Both the position numbers and the translations under genes were made by a program. A stretch of 40,311 nucleotides of DNA. Source: JAHFJU01 sp964354865. GTDB lineage: Bacteria; Patescibacteriota; Gracilibacteria; UBA1369; UM-FILTER-53-11. Shown piece after piece: positions 1 through 8,251 of this stretch; within the stretch, counting starts at the first letter, position 1; each line of letters begins with the position of its first letter. A model generated the notes under the pieces. It saw only the letters and a list, made by a program, of their open reading frames with translations, had not been told where the DNA came from and ran no database searches. The stretch lies in assembly GCA_964354865.1 (NCBI GenBank), contig CAYHBN010000004.1:1-40311 (forward strand), read 5' to 3'.

Positions 1-1693
1 CAATAATGCGTTTTTTAAAGTCACCTTCTAAGTTGAGCAAGCGATCCATTTCGGTCTTAATAAGACGAGTAACGGGAACACCGGTCATGGTAGAAATAAC
101 CTTTGCGACATCTTCTTCTGTAACATGTTCACGCTCCATCATTTGTGGAACTCGTGATTTTGTCTCTTCTTCGATTTTTCTATTAAGCTCTATTTCTTTA
201 CAGCGAAGCTCTGCAGCTAGTTCGTAGTTTTGGTCTGAAACGGCTTGTTCTTTGGTTTTTACCGTGTCGTCGAGCTCTGACTGGAATTTTTTCGACGTAT
301 CGCGCACCGTTCTATATTTCATTCGTTTTAGTGCGCACGCTTCGTCGATAACGTCGATTGCTTTGTCTGGCAAAAAACGATCAGCTATGTAGCGTTTTGA
401 AAGTTTTACTGCTGCAAGAATTGAATCTTCATCAATAAACATGTGGTGATGATCTTCGAATCCTTTTTTAATGCCACGAAGCATTAAAATTGTATCTTCT
501 TCATTTGGTTCGTTGACCATAATAGGCTGAAAACGTCGCTCAAGCGCTGGATCGTTTTCTACCTGTTTTCTATAATCAGATGTTGTTGTCGCACCAACAA
601 TTTGCAGTTTTCCACGTGCTAATGCAGGTTTAAGAATATTCGACGCATCGAGGCTGCCTTCGGCGCTGCCAGCTCCTACAACGGTGTGCATTTCATCTAT
701 AAATAAAATTACGTTACCAACTGAGATCGCCTCATCTATAACTTGTTTAAGCCTTTCTTCAAACTCTCCACGATACTTAGTGCCCGCAACGAGAGACGCC
801 ATTGCAAGTGATAGAATTTTCTTATTTAACAAAGTGTCAGGTACTTGTTCCATGACAATGGCTTGTGCAAGACCTTCAACGATTGCCGTTTTACCAACAC
901 CCGGTTCACCAATGAGCACTGGATTATTTTTTGTCTTGCGATTCAAGATAGAAATCATACGTTCAATTTCTGCCTTTCTACCAATAACAGGATCCAGTTT
1001 ACCTTTTCGAGCTTCGGCAACCATATCTGACGTAAAGTAATCGAGTGCCGGAGTTTTAGATTTTTTGCCTTTCTCGTCTTTTGATGATTGCTGGTTAGCT
1101 TTATAGGGCTCTTTGCCTTCTTTATCAAAACCAACAAGTACGCCATTAAGCCCATTAATAAAGAATTCGAGAGGATTCATGCCGCTTGGCGGCATGCCGG
1201 TTTGACCTGCCTGCATTTGTGAGTTTTTTTGAGTATTTTCTTGGTTCTTCTTAAAAATTTGAATGATTTGGTCTTTTATAGACTGTGGGTTGATCTTCAT
1301 GTTCTCTAAAATAACGGTAGCGGCCGTATTCTCTTGAATACAGAGTGCGTGCAACAAATGTTCAGTACCGACAAAGGTATGTCCAAAGTCATGAGCACAG
1401 CGAACAGCTTCTTCTACGACATGTTTTGCAAAACCAGAAAAACCTCCTGCTTTTAAGCTTGGAGCTCCTGTTGTTGCTCTGCCGGCCGTCTTTAATACGA
1501 GGTATACATTGTCGAGAGAAACGCCAAAATTCATTAAAATAGTTGAACCAAGGGAATGCTGTTGAGAAAGAATTCCGATAAGGATGTGTTCTGTACCGAC
1601 GTAATTTAAACCTGCCTCTTTCGATTTATCTTGTGCAACGATTAATGCGTTCTTTGCCTCCTTCGTGAATTTTTCGAAATTTGGTTCAGACAT
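1..1693 (-). CDS. clpC: ATP-dependent Clp protease ATP-binding subunit ClpC (5' part, 3' end off window)
   Basis: The product is an AAA+ unfoldase that feeds substrates to ClpP in the cytoplasm. About 564 codons are visible. Residues 1-150 hold the two ClpN repeats. A Gly/Gln/Lys-rich linker (about 150-215) follows, and then the first AAA module with Walker A GEPGVGKT (262-269) and Walker B ILFIDEMH (about 329-336). A UVR-like coiled segment with many E, K and L residues follows near 460-495; it is typical of ClpC rather than ClpA or ClpB. The second ATPase domain lies beyond the window edge. The start is the ATG at 1691-1693; no Shine-Dalgarno sequence is close to it. A CIRCE operator and two promoter candidates lie upstream, so heat-shock control by HrcA is expected. 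A perfect palindrome at 1179-1195 lies in the linker coding sequence. Confidence 0.96.
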   Translation of the reverse strand, partial: MSEPNFEKFTKEAKNALIVAQDKSKEAGLNYVGTEHILIGILSQQHSLGSTILMNFGVSLDNVYLVLKTAGRATTGAPSLKAGGFSGFAKHVVEEAVRCAHDFGHTFVGTEHLLHALCIQENTAATVILENMKINPQSIKDQIIQIFKKNQENTQKNSQMQAGQTGMPPSGMNPLEFFINGLNGVLVGFDKEGKEPYKANQQSSKDEKGKKSKTPALDYFTSDMVAEARKGKLDPVIGRKAEIERMISILNRKTKNNPVLIGEPGVGKTAIVEGLAQAIVMEQVPDTLLNKKILSLAMASLVAGTKYRGEFEERLKQVIDEAISVGNVILFIDEMHTVVGAGSAEGSLDASNILKPALARGKLQIVGATTTSDYRKQVENDPALERRFQPIMVNEPNEEDTILMLRGIKKGFEDHHHMFIDEDSILAAVKLSKRYIADRFLPDKAIDVIDEACALKRMKYRTVRDTSKKFQSELDDTVKTKEQAVSDQNYELAAELRCKEIELNRKIEEETKSRVPQMMEREHVTEEDVAKVISTMTGVPVTRLIKTEMDRLLNLEGDFKKRII

Positions 1694-1726
1694 AGGTAAT
1701 ATTTTATTAGATATTTGCTTCCTGTA

Positions 1727-1732
1727 ATTATA
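1727..1732 (-). promoter_or_regulatory. Proximal clpC -10 element (P2)
   Basis: On the minus strand this reads TATAAT preceded by TGG, a good extended -10 motif 34 bp upstream of the clpC ATG. No convincing -35 hexamer lies at 16-18 bp. It sits downstream of the CIRCE site and could give basal expression independent of HrcA. Confidence 0.5.
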
Positions 1733-1757
1733 CCAAATTCTCACCTGTCATTCATCT

Positions 1758-1776
1758 GATTACCGTTTACGTAATC
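1758..1776. repeat. Inverted repeat in clpC leader
   Basis: Perfect 6-bp arms (GATTAC at 1758-1763, GTAATC at 1771-1776) enclose 7 bp. The repeat lies between P1/CIRCE and P2, so it is either a second operator or an mRNA hairpin in the long leader of the P1 transcript. Confidence 0.4.
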
Positions 1777-1806
1777 GCTGCATATGTGAGAACTTAGTAC
1801 TGTTAG

Positions 1807-1833
1807 TTAGCACTCCATATAGTAGAGTGCTAA
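1807..1833. promoter_or_regulatory. CIRCE operator (HrcA binding site)
   Basis: TTAGCACTC (1807-1815), nine bases, then GAGTGCTAA (1825-1833) is a letter-perfect match to the CIRCE consensus. The symmetry extends one or two base pairs on each side. CIRCE is the known target of the repressor HrcA in many bacteria. Here it covers the -10 hexamer of the distal clpC promoter, so binding should block initiation. Confidence 0.95.
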
Positions 1834-1847
1834 CTGCGTAAAATCAA
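1819..1847 (-). promoter_or_regulatory. Distal clpC promoter (P1)
   Basis: On the minus strand TTGATT (1842-1847) and TACTAT (1819-1824) are separated by exactly 17 bp. The -10 hexamer falls inside the CIRCE spacer. This is the layout expected for a sigma-70 promoter repressed by HrcA. Confidence 0.7.
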
Positions 1848-1897
1848 GTGTAATTCCACACAGCATGGCACAGTAAGGTTCTCCTAGTCTCGTACAA

Positions 1898-3484
1898 TTA
1901 GTTTTCAATAATAGAATCGAGAATGCTCAAGAGGGTATTTTGATCCAATGCAGTATCTGTATATAAAAGGCAGTAGTTTTTCTTAGGGAAGGTCATGCAA
2001 AGAGCTTGTTTCTCTCCCACGAATGATTGAATAACTGCTTTGCCGGCGGGGGTTGTCACTCCTGTTCCTGCAGCTACTCCAGTTTCATTACTCAATACAA
2101 GCATCGGTTCTTTTCCGGCCTGCAATGGTTTTGAATCAAATGCGTATCCGTCTGGAGTAATGCTCCAATACCATTTTGCAGGTACTTGGAATCGTGCCTT
2201 AAATAGCCGAGAATCGATAAGCTGCATGCCTGCTTGTGTCACTGAAACAGTAGAATTTGTAGGATTTACTACTACCTTAGAAAATCCTTTTCCAGTATCT
2301 GTTCCCGAAGCCAAAACCCAGTTGCCAACGGTTCCTAATGTGAAGGTAGCTTTCTCGACAAATGTTTCTGGATTTTTGCTGTCAGAATACTCTACATACG
2401 TTCGTTTTGAGTCTGCACCATCGGTGTATGTTATATACACACCTGTTGGTGGGGAGTTTTCATCTTTAATGACAAACTCGTACTTTGTAACGGCTCCTTT
2501 AAATGCATCTGTATTCGAACTTAAGGCCTTTTCGTACTGAGTTAAAAACGTATTGTCTGAATACTGTGAAGTAGGATTTTGAGCAGTTGGAGCTAATTCT
2601 CCTGAAGGCAAAAGTGAAGGGAGTGTTGATGAAGTTGTAGCAGTTGTAAGCGATGGAGTAATAACAGTTCCAATTGCTGAGTCGGTAAAGGGAACAAAAT
2701 CAAATGACGAAATAAGCTCATAGTATGCGTTTTCTGCGGCGTTTTTTTCTTCTGCCTGTCTGGAATCAAATGCGATTTGATACATATGTACCTCTCGTTG
2801 CACCCAGAAATTAACTTGATACGGTGAAGCCGCAATTGTTTTCACTGCCAAATATTGCTGTTTTCCAATAATACTTTCTTGATAGGTATAAGCCATTGCT
2901 GATTCTTTTGTTGGTCTAAATAATTCATCTAATTTCAACCATTCTCGAGCAGAAGTTCTTTCCGTATTATTGAGTCTCATAATGGTTACTACATCGATCG
3001 AATTCCTTTCAATTTGGGGTACATTGTATGGATAAATGCGAAGAATGCCTTCTTGAGCAACACTTGATTCGTCTATAGTCCAATTTGCGGGATAACTAAA
3101 ACTTACGCCCATACTTCCATTCACATAGCCTTTTTTAACTCCAAGCTCTTCACTCAAAGTAGTTATTAGTTCTACTTGAAGCGTATTTTCTCTTTCTTCA
3201 TATAATCCTTCAACTTGCACTTTTCTACCTACATAGCGGTCGAGTTCAACACTGAGTGAAGCAAGGGTAATTGATTGGCCGTTTTCACTTTCAAGTACAT
3301 GTTTTACCGCGCGTGTTTGAGCATCGAGCTGAACTTGTACCGTTCCGGTACGCTTATCGAGCTGCTTTTCTTCTTGTGTCGCTTCGGGAATCACGGCTTG
3401 TTTCTGAAAGAAAGTACATCCGCTAAGCGCTGTTACTAATAGCAAAAGAACAATGACAGATGATTTTTTGAAAACAGTTCTCAT
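1898..3484 (-). CDS. Predicted lipoprotein with two similar beta-rich domains
   Basis: This 528-residue protein begins with a lipoprotein signal peptide: a basic N-terminus (MRTVFKKSS), a Leu/Val/Ile-rich segment and a lipobox LSGC with the lipidated Cys near residue 23. Residues about 45-110 resemble a small beta domain. Two segments, near 125-270 (SFSYPANWTIDE) and near 425-525 (ARFQVPAKWYWSI), share a pattern also seen in PsbP/PhoU-unrelated surface lipoproteins, where a hydrophobic strand is followed by Pro-x-x-Trp. A Thr/Ser/Pro-rich linker lies around 275-310. No enzymatic motif is visible. The ATG is 12 bp after the ruvB stop, so it is probably the last gene of a PH-protein/ruvB transcript. 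The function is unknown; a surface-exposed anchored protein is the safest reading. Confidence 0.85.
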   Translation of the reverse strand: MRTVFKKSSVIVLLLLVTALSGCTFFQKQAVIPEATQEEKQLDKRTGTVQVQLDAQTRAVKHVLESENGQSITLASLSVELDRYVGRKVQVEGLYEERENTLQVELITTLSEELGVKKGYVNGSMGVSFSYPANWTIDESSVAQEGILRIYPYNVPQIERNSIDVVTIMRLNNTERTSAREWLKLDELFRPTKESAMAYTYQESIIGKQQYLAVKTIAASPYQVNFWVQREVHMYQIAFDSRQAEEKNAAENAYYELISSFDFVPFTDSAIGTVITPSLTTATTSSTLPSLLPSGELAPTAQNPTSQYSDNTFLTQYEKALSSNTDAFKGAVTKYEFVIKDENSPPTGVYITYTDGADSKRTYVEYSDSKNPETFVEKATFTLGTVGNWVLASGTDTGKGFSKVVVNPTNSTVSVTQAGMQLIDSRLFKARFQVPAKWYWSITPDGYAFDSKPLQAGKEPMLVLSNETGVAAGTGVTTPAGKAVIQSFVGEKQALCMTFPKKNYCLLYTDTALDQNTLLSILDSIIEN

Positions 3485-3496
3485 GACGAAGTGGTG

Positions 3497-4549
3497 TTAA
3501 GAAATTTTAGTAGTTACATGAATATGCCCGCGAGTTGTTACAACACGTCCACGCGGAGTACGTTCTAAAAAGCCCAATTGAATGAGGTATGGTTCGTAAA
3601 TTTCTTCGATTGTTGCCTCTTCTTCACTGAGCGCTGAAGAAAGTGTGTTTAAGCCAACAGGCCCACCACTAAATTTTTCAATAATTGTCTTAAGAATCGA
3701 TCGATCAGTTTTATCGAGGCCTAGTGTATCGACGCCAAGATCGCGTAATGAGGTATGCGCCATAGATTCACTGACCGTAGCAACATTGTGATACTCTGCA
3801 TAATCGCGAATGCGTTTTACCAAACGGTTTGCAATACGAGGTGTTTGACGGCTACATTGTGCAATTTTTAACGCTGCCTCAGGTGAAATAGGTAAGTTAA
3901 GCAGCCCACTCGTGCGCAAAATAATTTGGAGCATTTCTTCTTCTTCGTAAAAGGCGAATTTAAACACGCTACCAAAACGATCGCGTAGGGGAGCCGAGAG
4001 CAAACTCATTTTTGTCGTCGCACCAATGAGCGTGAATTTAGGAAGATTAAGGCGCACCGAGCGTGCCGATGGCCCTTTACCAAGCATAATGTCGATACAG
4101 TAGTCTTCCATCGCCGAGTATAAGACCTCTTCAACCGGCGCGCGCATGCGATGGATTTCATCGATAAACAAGACATCGCCTTCTTTCAAGTTGGTGAGCA
4201 TTGAAGCAACGTCACCTTGGCGTTCGAGTGCCGGACCCGACGTAATTTTTAATGCACCTCCCATTTCGCGTGCAATAATCATCGCCAAACTTGTTTTACC
4301 AAGACCCGCTGGGCCGTGTAGTAACACATGATCGAGCGTTTCTTTTCGTTTCTTAGAGGCTTCAATCGTAATTGTTAAATTTCGCTTAATTTCTGCCTGG
4401 CCAATATAATCGTCTAATGAAACGGGGCGCAGTTTATTTTCAAACTGAATAACTTCTTCATCACCACCTTGAAATTGGGCGCTCGTCATAGAGCCCGCCG
4501 CTGTCGCATTCATTTCTTGAACATCATCGGTAAACTCGCGCTGAATCAT
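3497..4549 (-). CDS. ruvB: Holliday junction branch migration helicase RuvB
   Basis: RuvB is the hexameric AAA+ motor that drives branch migration of Holliday junctions together with RuvA, before RuvC cleavage. The 350-residue length is usual. Walker A (GPAGLGKTS) is near residue 80, Walker B (LFIDEIHR) near 130, sensor 1 (LIGATT) near 175, and the arginine-finger region (PLRDRFG) near 187. The C-terminal winged helix ends with the conserved TPRGR segment. The N-terminus carries about 30 extra residues before the usual LRPVSLDDYIGQ start, so initiation could be slightly further in. The ATG overlaps the stop of the upstream PH-domain gene by 4 bp (ATGA), which implies translational coupling. 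ruvA and ruvC are not in the window. Confidence 0.97.
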   Translation of the reverse strand: MIQREFTDDVQEMNATAAGSMTSAQFQGGDEEVIQFENKLRPVSLDDYIGQAEIKRNLTITIEASKKRKETLDHVLLHGPAGLGKTSLAMIIAREMGGALKITSGPALERQGDVASMLTNLKEGDVLFIDEIHRMRAPVEEVLYSAMEDYCIDIMLGKGPSARSVRLNLPKFTLIGATTKMSLLSAPLRDRFGSVFKFAFYEEEEMLQIILRTSGLLNLPISPEAALKIAQCSRQTPRIANRLVKRIRDYAEYHNVATVSESMAHTSLRDLGVDTLGLDKTDRSILKTIIEKFSGGPVGLNTLSSALSEEEATIEEIYEPYLIQLGFLERTPRGRVVTTRGHIHVTTKIS

Positions 4550-5085
4550 GCATCGATTATAGCGCTCGACTCATTTGTGAGAAACCTATTTTTTCTCTCA
4601 TCCTTCATTTTCTGCACTGCTGCAAGCATAAGGTGCTTTGTCGCTTTAGGATCATTGCATTGACTAAATATTATACTGGTTTGTGAAGCTGCGCTTTCTA
4701 CTTCAAGACGACCATACCGAAAAATATACAATCGAGCTAAAATACCTAATTCGGAGGTTTTTATATTTTGAATATCACTCAATTGCAGCTCGTTTTCTTG
4801 TTTTTTAAGCAACGACTTCCAATCGATCCACACTACTCGTTTATTGGTAATAATTAATTTGTCGAGAATGTAGTCGAGTGTGGCAATTAGAAAACACACA
4901 ATGAGGATAGCAATAAGAACTGACAGACTAGTGTATAACACTTTATTTCCAAATTCCCTCGATACCAAATAGACAATCCCTACTATGGGAGTAACAGCGA
5001 TAAGTGCCTCAATCAAAGCAATAAAATAAGGTGTAGGGTGCCTTTTAATAGTTGCGAGTATGGTCTCTCCTCCTTGAATATGCAT
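4546..5085 (-). CDS. Bacterial PH-domain membrane protein
   Basis: This 179-residue protein has two adjacent transmembrane segments (about 22-42 and 52-72). They are followed by a bacterial pleckstrin-homology-like domain (bPH/DUF304 type, about 75-150) with the typical opening LIITNKRVVWID and the strand RLEVESAA. Such proteins are membrane associated and of unknown biochemical role. The stop overlaps the ruvB start by 4 bp, so the two genes are co-translated, although no functional link between them is known to me. The ATG at 5083-5085 lies 37 bp from the divergent CPBP gene, with a near-perfect palindrome between them that may regulate one or both. Confidence 0.8.
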   Translation of the reverse strand: MHIQGGETILATIKRHPTPYFIALIEALIAVTPIVGIVYLVSREFGNKVLYTSLSVLIAILIVCFLIATLDYILDKLIITNKRVVWIDWKSLLKKQENELQLSDIQNIKTSELGILARLYIFRYGRLEVESAASQTSIIFSQCNDPKATKHLMLAAVQKMKDERKNRFLTNESSAIIDA

Positions 5086-5095
5086 ATACGTTTTT

Positions 5096-5119
5096 TTACG
5101 TTACACTGAGTGTACGTAA
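5096..5119. repeat. Near-perfect palindrome between divergent genes
   Basis: The arm at 5096-5106 (TTACGTTACAC) is the reverse complement of the arm at 5110-5119 (GTGTACGTAA) except for one bulged T; TGA separates them. It fills most of the 37-bp gap between the PH-domain and CPBP genes and may be a shared operator. Confidence 0.5.
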
Positions 5120-5121
5120 CT

Positions 5122-5844
5122 ATGCAATTACAGGCAACACCATGTCGATTTACCCTCAAGGATATAGTTATCGTGGGAATTGAAACATTAGTACTGATAC
5201 TGTTAGTACAGATTGTTATTCATTTTACAGAGCCGCAAAATTTGTTTGGCGATTTTTTTAAAGATGGCGCACACGAGAGCATTGCGACGACCCTTTTGTA
5301 CCTACTTCAAACCTGTATTTTTTTGTTTCCCCTTTATACGTATGTTGTTAAAAAATATGGCTCAACTCTTTCTGATTTTGGGTTTCGAAAAGTTTCAATT
5401 AAAGACACGATAAAACTTGTTTTGAAAGCGTTTGGAGTGGTCTTTTTATTTGGATTTATACTCACGTTCATTCAGTTGCAATATGGAATTCAACTTCCCG
5501 GTTTTGGAGCGCAAGATTCTCACATTCCACTCTTTGGCACCTCTCCATTCGATATTGTTTTAGCCGTAATAGTGGTAGGAGTGATTGCGCCACTGGTTGA
5601 AGAACTTGTTTTTAGAGGATTTTTACTGCAGACTTTTTTAAAATATATGCCCAAATGGGGTGCGGCAGTTATTGTTGCCATTATTTTTGGACTTATTCAC
5701 TTTGAGTTTCAAGTTTCAGGAGTATTAATTTTTCTCGGTCTCATACTCAACTGGCTCTACATTAAAAGCAATTCAACGATTCCCGGCATTGCGTTTCACG
5801 TCGTCAATAATCTTTTGGCTTTCTGGTTGGAGTTTTTGCGGTAA
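5122..5844 (+). CDS. CPBP family intramembrane metalloprotease
   Basis: This is a 240-residue multi-pass membrane protein of the CPBP (CAAX protease / bacteriocin-processing, Abi) family. The catalytic signature is clear: EELVFRGFL with the Glu-Glu pair and Arg near residue 150, then a His in GLIHFEFQ near 180 and a final His-Asn motif (HVVNN) near 225. At least six hydrophobic segments are visible. A GTG at 5110 would add four residues, but it lies within the palindromic operator-like repeat, so the ATG at 5122 is preferred. The gene converges with the EamA gene and their 3' ends overlap by 41 bp. The substrate is unknown; family members process prenylated proteins or peptides, or confer bacteriocin immunity. 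Confidence 0.87.
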   Translation: MQLQATPCRFTLKDIVIVGIETLVLILLVQIVIHFTEPQNLFGDFFKDGAHESIATTLLYLLQTCIFLFPLYTYVVKKYGSTLSDFGFRKVSIKDTIKLVLKAFGVVFLFGFILTFIQLQYGIQLPGFGAQDSHIPLFGTSPFDIVLAVIVVGVIAPLVEELVFRGFLLQTFLKYMPKWGAAVIVAIIFGLIHFEFQVSGVLIFLGLILNWLYIKSNSTIPGIAFHVVNNLLAFWLEFLR

Positions 5845-6721
5845 TCCACTGTGTCGAGGTTGTATTGAGCAAAAATCCTACTCCGATCACCGTGAGCACA
5901 ATGGCGAATGACTGAATTGTCGTCGGTACTTCGCCCAGCCACGCGTATGAAATTGCTGCGCTAATAATTGGAGTGACCGCAAGGAGTGCGGTAAGTTTCG
6001 AAACATCCATACGTTGAAGAGCTAACTGCCAAAAGAGCTTCGAAACGCCGAATCCAAGAACTCCGAAAGGGATTAAAAACAACCACAAGTTAAATGATGG
6101 AAAAATCACTGGCTCAAAGAGGAGTGAAATGGCGAGCAAAATAATGCCGCCCACAAGCTGCCTAAAAAGGAGTACGGGCGCCCATTTAACGCCATCATTA
6201 TGCAGTCTCTTTACAATTAAATTACCGAATACAAAGAGCAGGGGAGCCGTTGCAATGGCAATATTCGCAATACTCAGTTCAATGCGGCCCCTATAGAGAA
6301 TTGCCGCATCTGCGCAGAGAATAAGTGTTAATCCCAGCACACGATTTCTCGTAATTTTTTCTTTTAAAACATACCAGCCGAGAACTGCCGCAAAAATCGC
6401 CTCGGTTTGCAAAAGCAAGGCTGTATCAATCGCCGTTGAATACTTTGTCGCGTAAAAAATAATACCGTACGGAATAACGGCAACAAGTATTGTATACGCA
6501 AAAAATGATCCGAGATATTTTTTAGGGAGCGCATACTTGAGCTCTTTTCTATGCCATGCGGCTACGAAGAAGAGAAAGGCACTTAAGAGCGTAATGATGG
6601 CAAGAAATTCGATTTGCGGCATGAGCTGTGTGCCGTAATACGCGCCAACGGGAATGAATCCTTCGAGTGCAATTTTTATCGATGCATATACTTCCGCTTT
6701 TTTTTCTTCGATGTGTTTCAT
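5804..6721 (-). CDS. EamA/DMT-family transporter (RhaT-like permease)
   Basis: This roughly 305-residue protein has ten hydrophobic segments arranged as two EamA repeats of five, the layout of drug/metabolite exporters. A segment with ALLLQTEAIFAAVLGW closes the first repeat and a segment with LLAVTPIISAAISYAWLGE closes the second. An in-frame ATG further upstream (6793) would extend the protein 24 residues into the preceding GNAT gene. The ATG at 6719-6721 lies 4 bp after that gene's stop and precedes the family's usual N-terminus, so it is preferred. It is probably co-transcribed with the GNAT gene. The substrate cannot be deduced. Confidence 0.88.
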   Translation of the reverse strand: MKHIEEKKAEVYASIKIALEGFIPVGAYYGTQLMPQIEFLAIITLLSAFLFFVAAWHRKELKYALPKKYLGSFFAYTILVAVIPYGIIFYATKYSTAIDTALLLQTEAIFAAVLGWYVLKEKITRNRVLGLTLILCADAAILYRGRIELSIANIAIATAPLLFVFGNLIVKRLHNDGVKWAPVLLFRQLVGGIILLAISLLFEPVIFPSFNLWLFLIPFGVLGFGVSKLFWQLALQRMDVSKLTALLAVTPIISAAISYAWLGEVPTTIQSFAIVLTVIGVGFLLNTTSTQWITAKTPTRKPKDY

Positions 6722-6725
6722 TTGA

Positions 6726-7985
6726 TTATACCGCTCGAGAGTCATCGTATATTGATTCGCCTCCGATATCAAAGACTGATTCACTTCGGTCACCGTGTAG
6801 AAAAGATAATAATTGATCTTGCGTTATATGTGCATAGAGAGGGTATCTCACACGATGAATTGGTCTTAGTTGATGAATTGATCGCAATCCACAAGCCTTT
6901 ACTAGCCTTACATTTCTCTCTGCTAAAATATCACGAGTGGCGTTTTGCAAAACTTTTGTATCGAGAACATCTCGAAAGTGACGTGCAATTTCAGGAAGCT
7001 TCGATGCTTTTTGTTCGATATACAACTCAAGAGCTGATTCTAATATATGTGGATTTCCAAGTTCTCGAAATGTACTTTCATCAAAGTGAGATCTTAGTGA
7101 TTCGGTAAGGTAATTGATTAATCGCTCTACATTTGGAATATCTTCTGTAAGTTCGCTCACTCTCATTTGATCTGTGGTGCGTGAAGAGCCCTCATCTTGA
7201 GAGTAACGCAGCGAGTCGAATGCTATTGCACGCTCCCAGGCTTGTGTCCAGGCTTCTGCAAAACGTGGATTGGTTGAAATAAGCTCAAGTAAACGGTCTA
7301 TAGCGTCTTGCATTTGCGATTCGGCATATGTTTCTCGATTATCAAAAGCGCCACTGTATCCCGATGCAAAAACGCCATCATCTATCTGTACTTCTACGGC
7401 TTTAGATAAACGATCTCTAAACTTTGTACGAGGCTTTTCTATGGGTGCATCTGGTCTCACATCAAGCGACATTAAGTATTCGTCAATATATGTGCCATCT
7501 TCAAGCCGCAGCGCTCTACTTTCTTCGGCAATTATTTTAAATCCTAATGATTTATATAAGCCTACTGCAGGTTCATTTTGCTGCCATACCGCGAGCATTA
7601 CGGTTGAAAGCTTTTCCTCTTTTGCTGCCTTAATTAACTCTACAAGTAACTTCTTACCAAGGCCGCGTCCACGCTTTGTTTCATCGACATACATTTCGCG
7701 TACATCGCCTTTATGGCTAAGTTTAGGTATTTCTTCTTTATGCAAGCAAACACTGCCGACGAGTTGATCACCTTCAAAAATGCCGATGTATATTCCGTTA
7801 TCAAGATGGTCTTTTGTCACTTTAAGGGGAACTTTCGCCTCTGTTTCATAGTCGCATGCAAAATTTTTCGGATTCCGCTGTAATGCGGTTAGACGAAGAG
7901 TATTGAATATCTCTGCATCATCTGAGGTGAGACGACGTAGGGTGAGCTGTTCATTTAGCGCGTCGCTAGTTTCTTTAGGCTTCAT
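6726..7985 (-). CDS. GNAT acetyltransferase fused to an unrecognised C-terminal domain
   Basis: The protein has 419 residues. Residues about 13-175 form a GNAT N-acetyltransferase fold. The acetyl-CoA pyrophosphate loop is RGRGLGKKL (about 106-114), after the strand REMYVDE, and the motif B region AVWQQNEPAVGLYKSLGFK follows. Residues about 185-419 form a mostly helical acidic domain that I do not recognise; it carries repeated Arg, Glu and Leu and ends in an acidic tail. The plain GNAT family is about 150-180 residues, so more than half of this protein is additional. A good promoter with an overlapping palindrome lies just upstream, and the EamA transporter follows after 4 bp. The substrate is unknown. 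Confidence 0.85.
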   Translation of the reverse strand: MKPKETSDALNEQLTLRRLTSDDAEIFNTLRLTALQRNPKNFACDYETEAKVPLKVTKDHLDNGIYIGIFEGDQLVGSVCLHKEEIPKLSHKGDVREMYVDETKRGRGLGKKLLVELIKAAKEEKLSTVMLAVWQQNEPAVGLYKSLGFKIIAEESRALRLEDGTYIDEYLMSLDVRPDAPIEKPRTKFRDRLSKAVEVQIDDGVFASGYSGAFDNRETYAESQMQDAIDRLLELISTNPRFAEAWTQAWERAIAFDSLRYSQDEGSSRTTDQMRVSELTEDIPNVERLINYLTESLRSHFDESTFRELGNPHILESALELYIEQKASKLPEIARHFRDVLDTKVLQNATRDILAERNVRLVKACGLRSIHQLRPIHRVRYPLYAHITQDQLLSFLHGDRSESVFDIGGESIYDDSRAV

Positions 7986-7994
7986 TGTAGTAAT

Positions 7995-8023
7995 ATTTTA
8001 ACACAAAAATGCCAAATTGGCAA
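7995..8023 (-). promoter_or_regulatory. Promoter of the GNAT-fusion gene with overlapping operator-like palindrome
   Basis: On the minus strand TTGCCA (8018-8023) and TAAAAT (7995-8000) are separated by 17 bp. A perfect palindrome, TGCCAA-A-TTGGCA (8010-8022), overlaps the -35 and the spacer. A further half-site (TGGCA) lies at 8027-8031. This layout suits a dimeric repressor. Confidence 0.65.
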
Positions 8024-8251
8024 TTATGGCAATCTTAACATGTGTCCGGCCAAAATCGATTGTTCATTATTCTGAGATTCGTACAGTTTTAAAACCTTCA
8101 TCCTCTACTCTAGCTACTGACCTTCGGGGGTAGGGAACTGAGGGATAATGACTTCAGTGCCTTATTTAGCCAACTCGCGCGTAAGCCACGGAGATCAATT
8201 TTTTTCTGGGTGCCCGCCAGTGCCGTGAAAAATAATGACGTATGGGGTCAT
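8024..8251 (-). pseudogene. Decayed RBBP9/YdeN-like serine hydrolase
   Basis: From the ATG at 8249-8251 the minus-strand frame reads MTPYVIIFHGTGGHPEKN. Segments recognisable as SPWLTREL, GTEVIIPQFPTPEGQ, MKVLKLYE and SILAGH follow. This is the N-terminal third of an RBBP9/YdeN-type alpha/beta hydrolase. The frame is interrupted by TGA at codon 19, TAA at codon 30 and TAG at codons 46 and 49. The nucleophile elbow GHS is changed to GHM. Nothing of the remaining family length (about 180-200 residues) is present: homology ends at the GNAT promoter. The start overlaps the stop of the 49-codon upstream ORF by 4 bp (ATGA), the fossil of a coupled two-gene operon. The family match is by eye. Confidence 0.75.

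Noticed and set aside
1179..1195. Perfect palindrome ATGCCGC-TTG-GCGGCAT
   Set aside because: It lies inside the clpC coding linker and encodes plausible residues (GMPPSGM), so codon content explains it well enough.
2040..2540. Long plus-strand ORF opposite the lipoprotein gene
   Set aside because: It is the antisense frame of a clear lipoprotein gene and has no recognisable domain.
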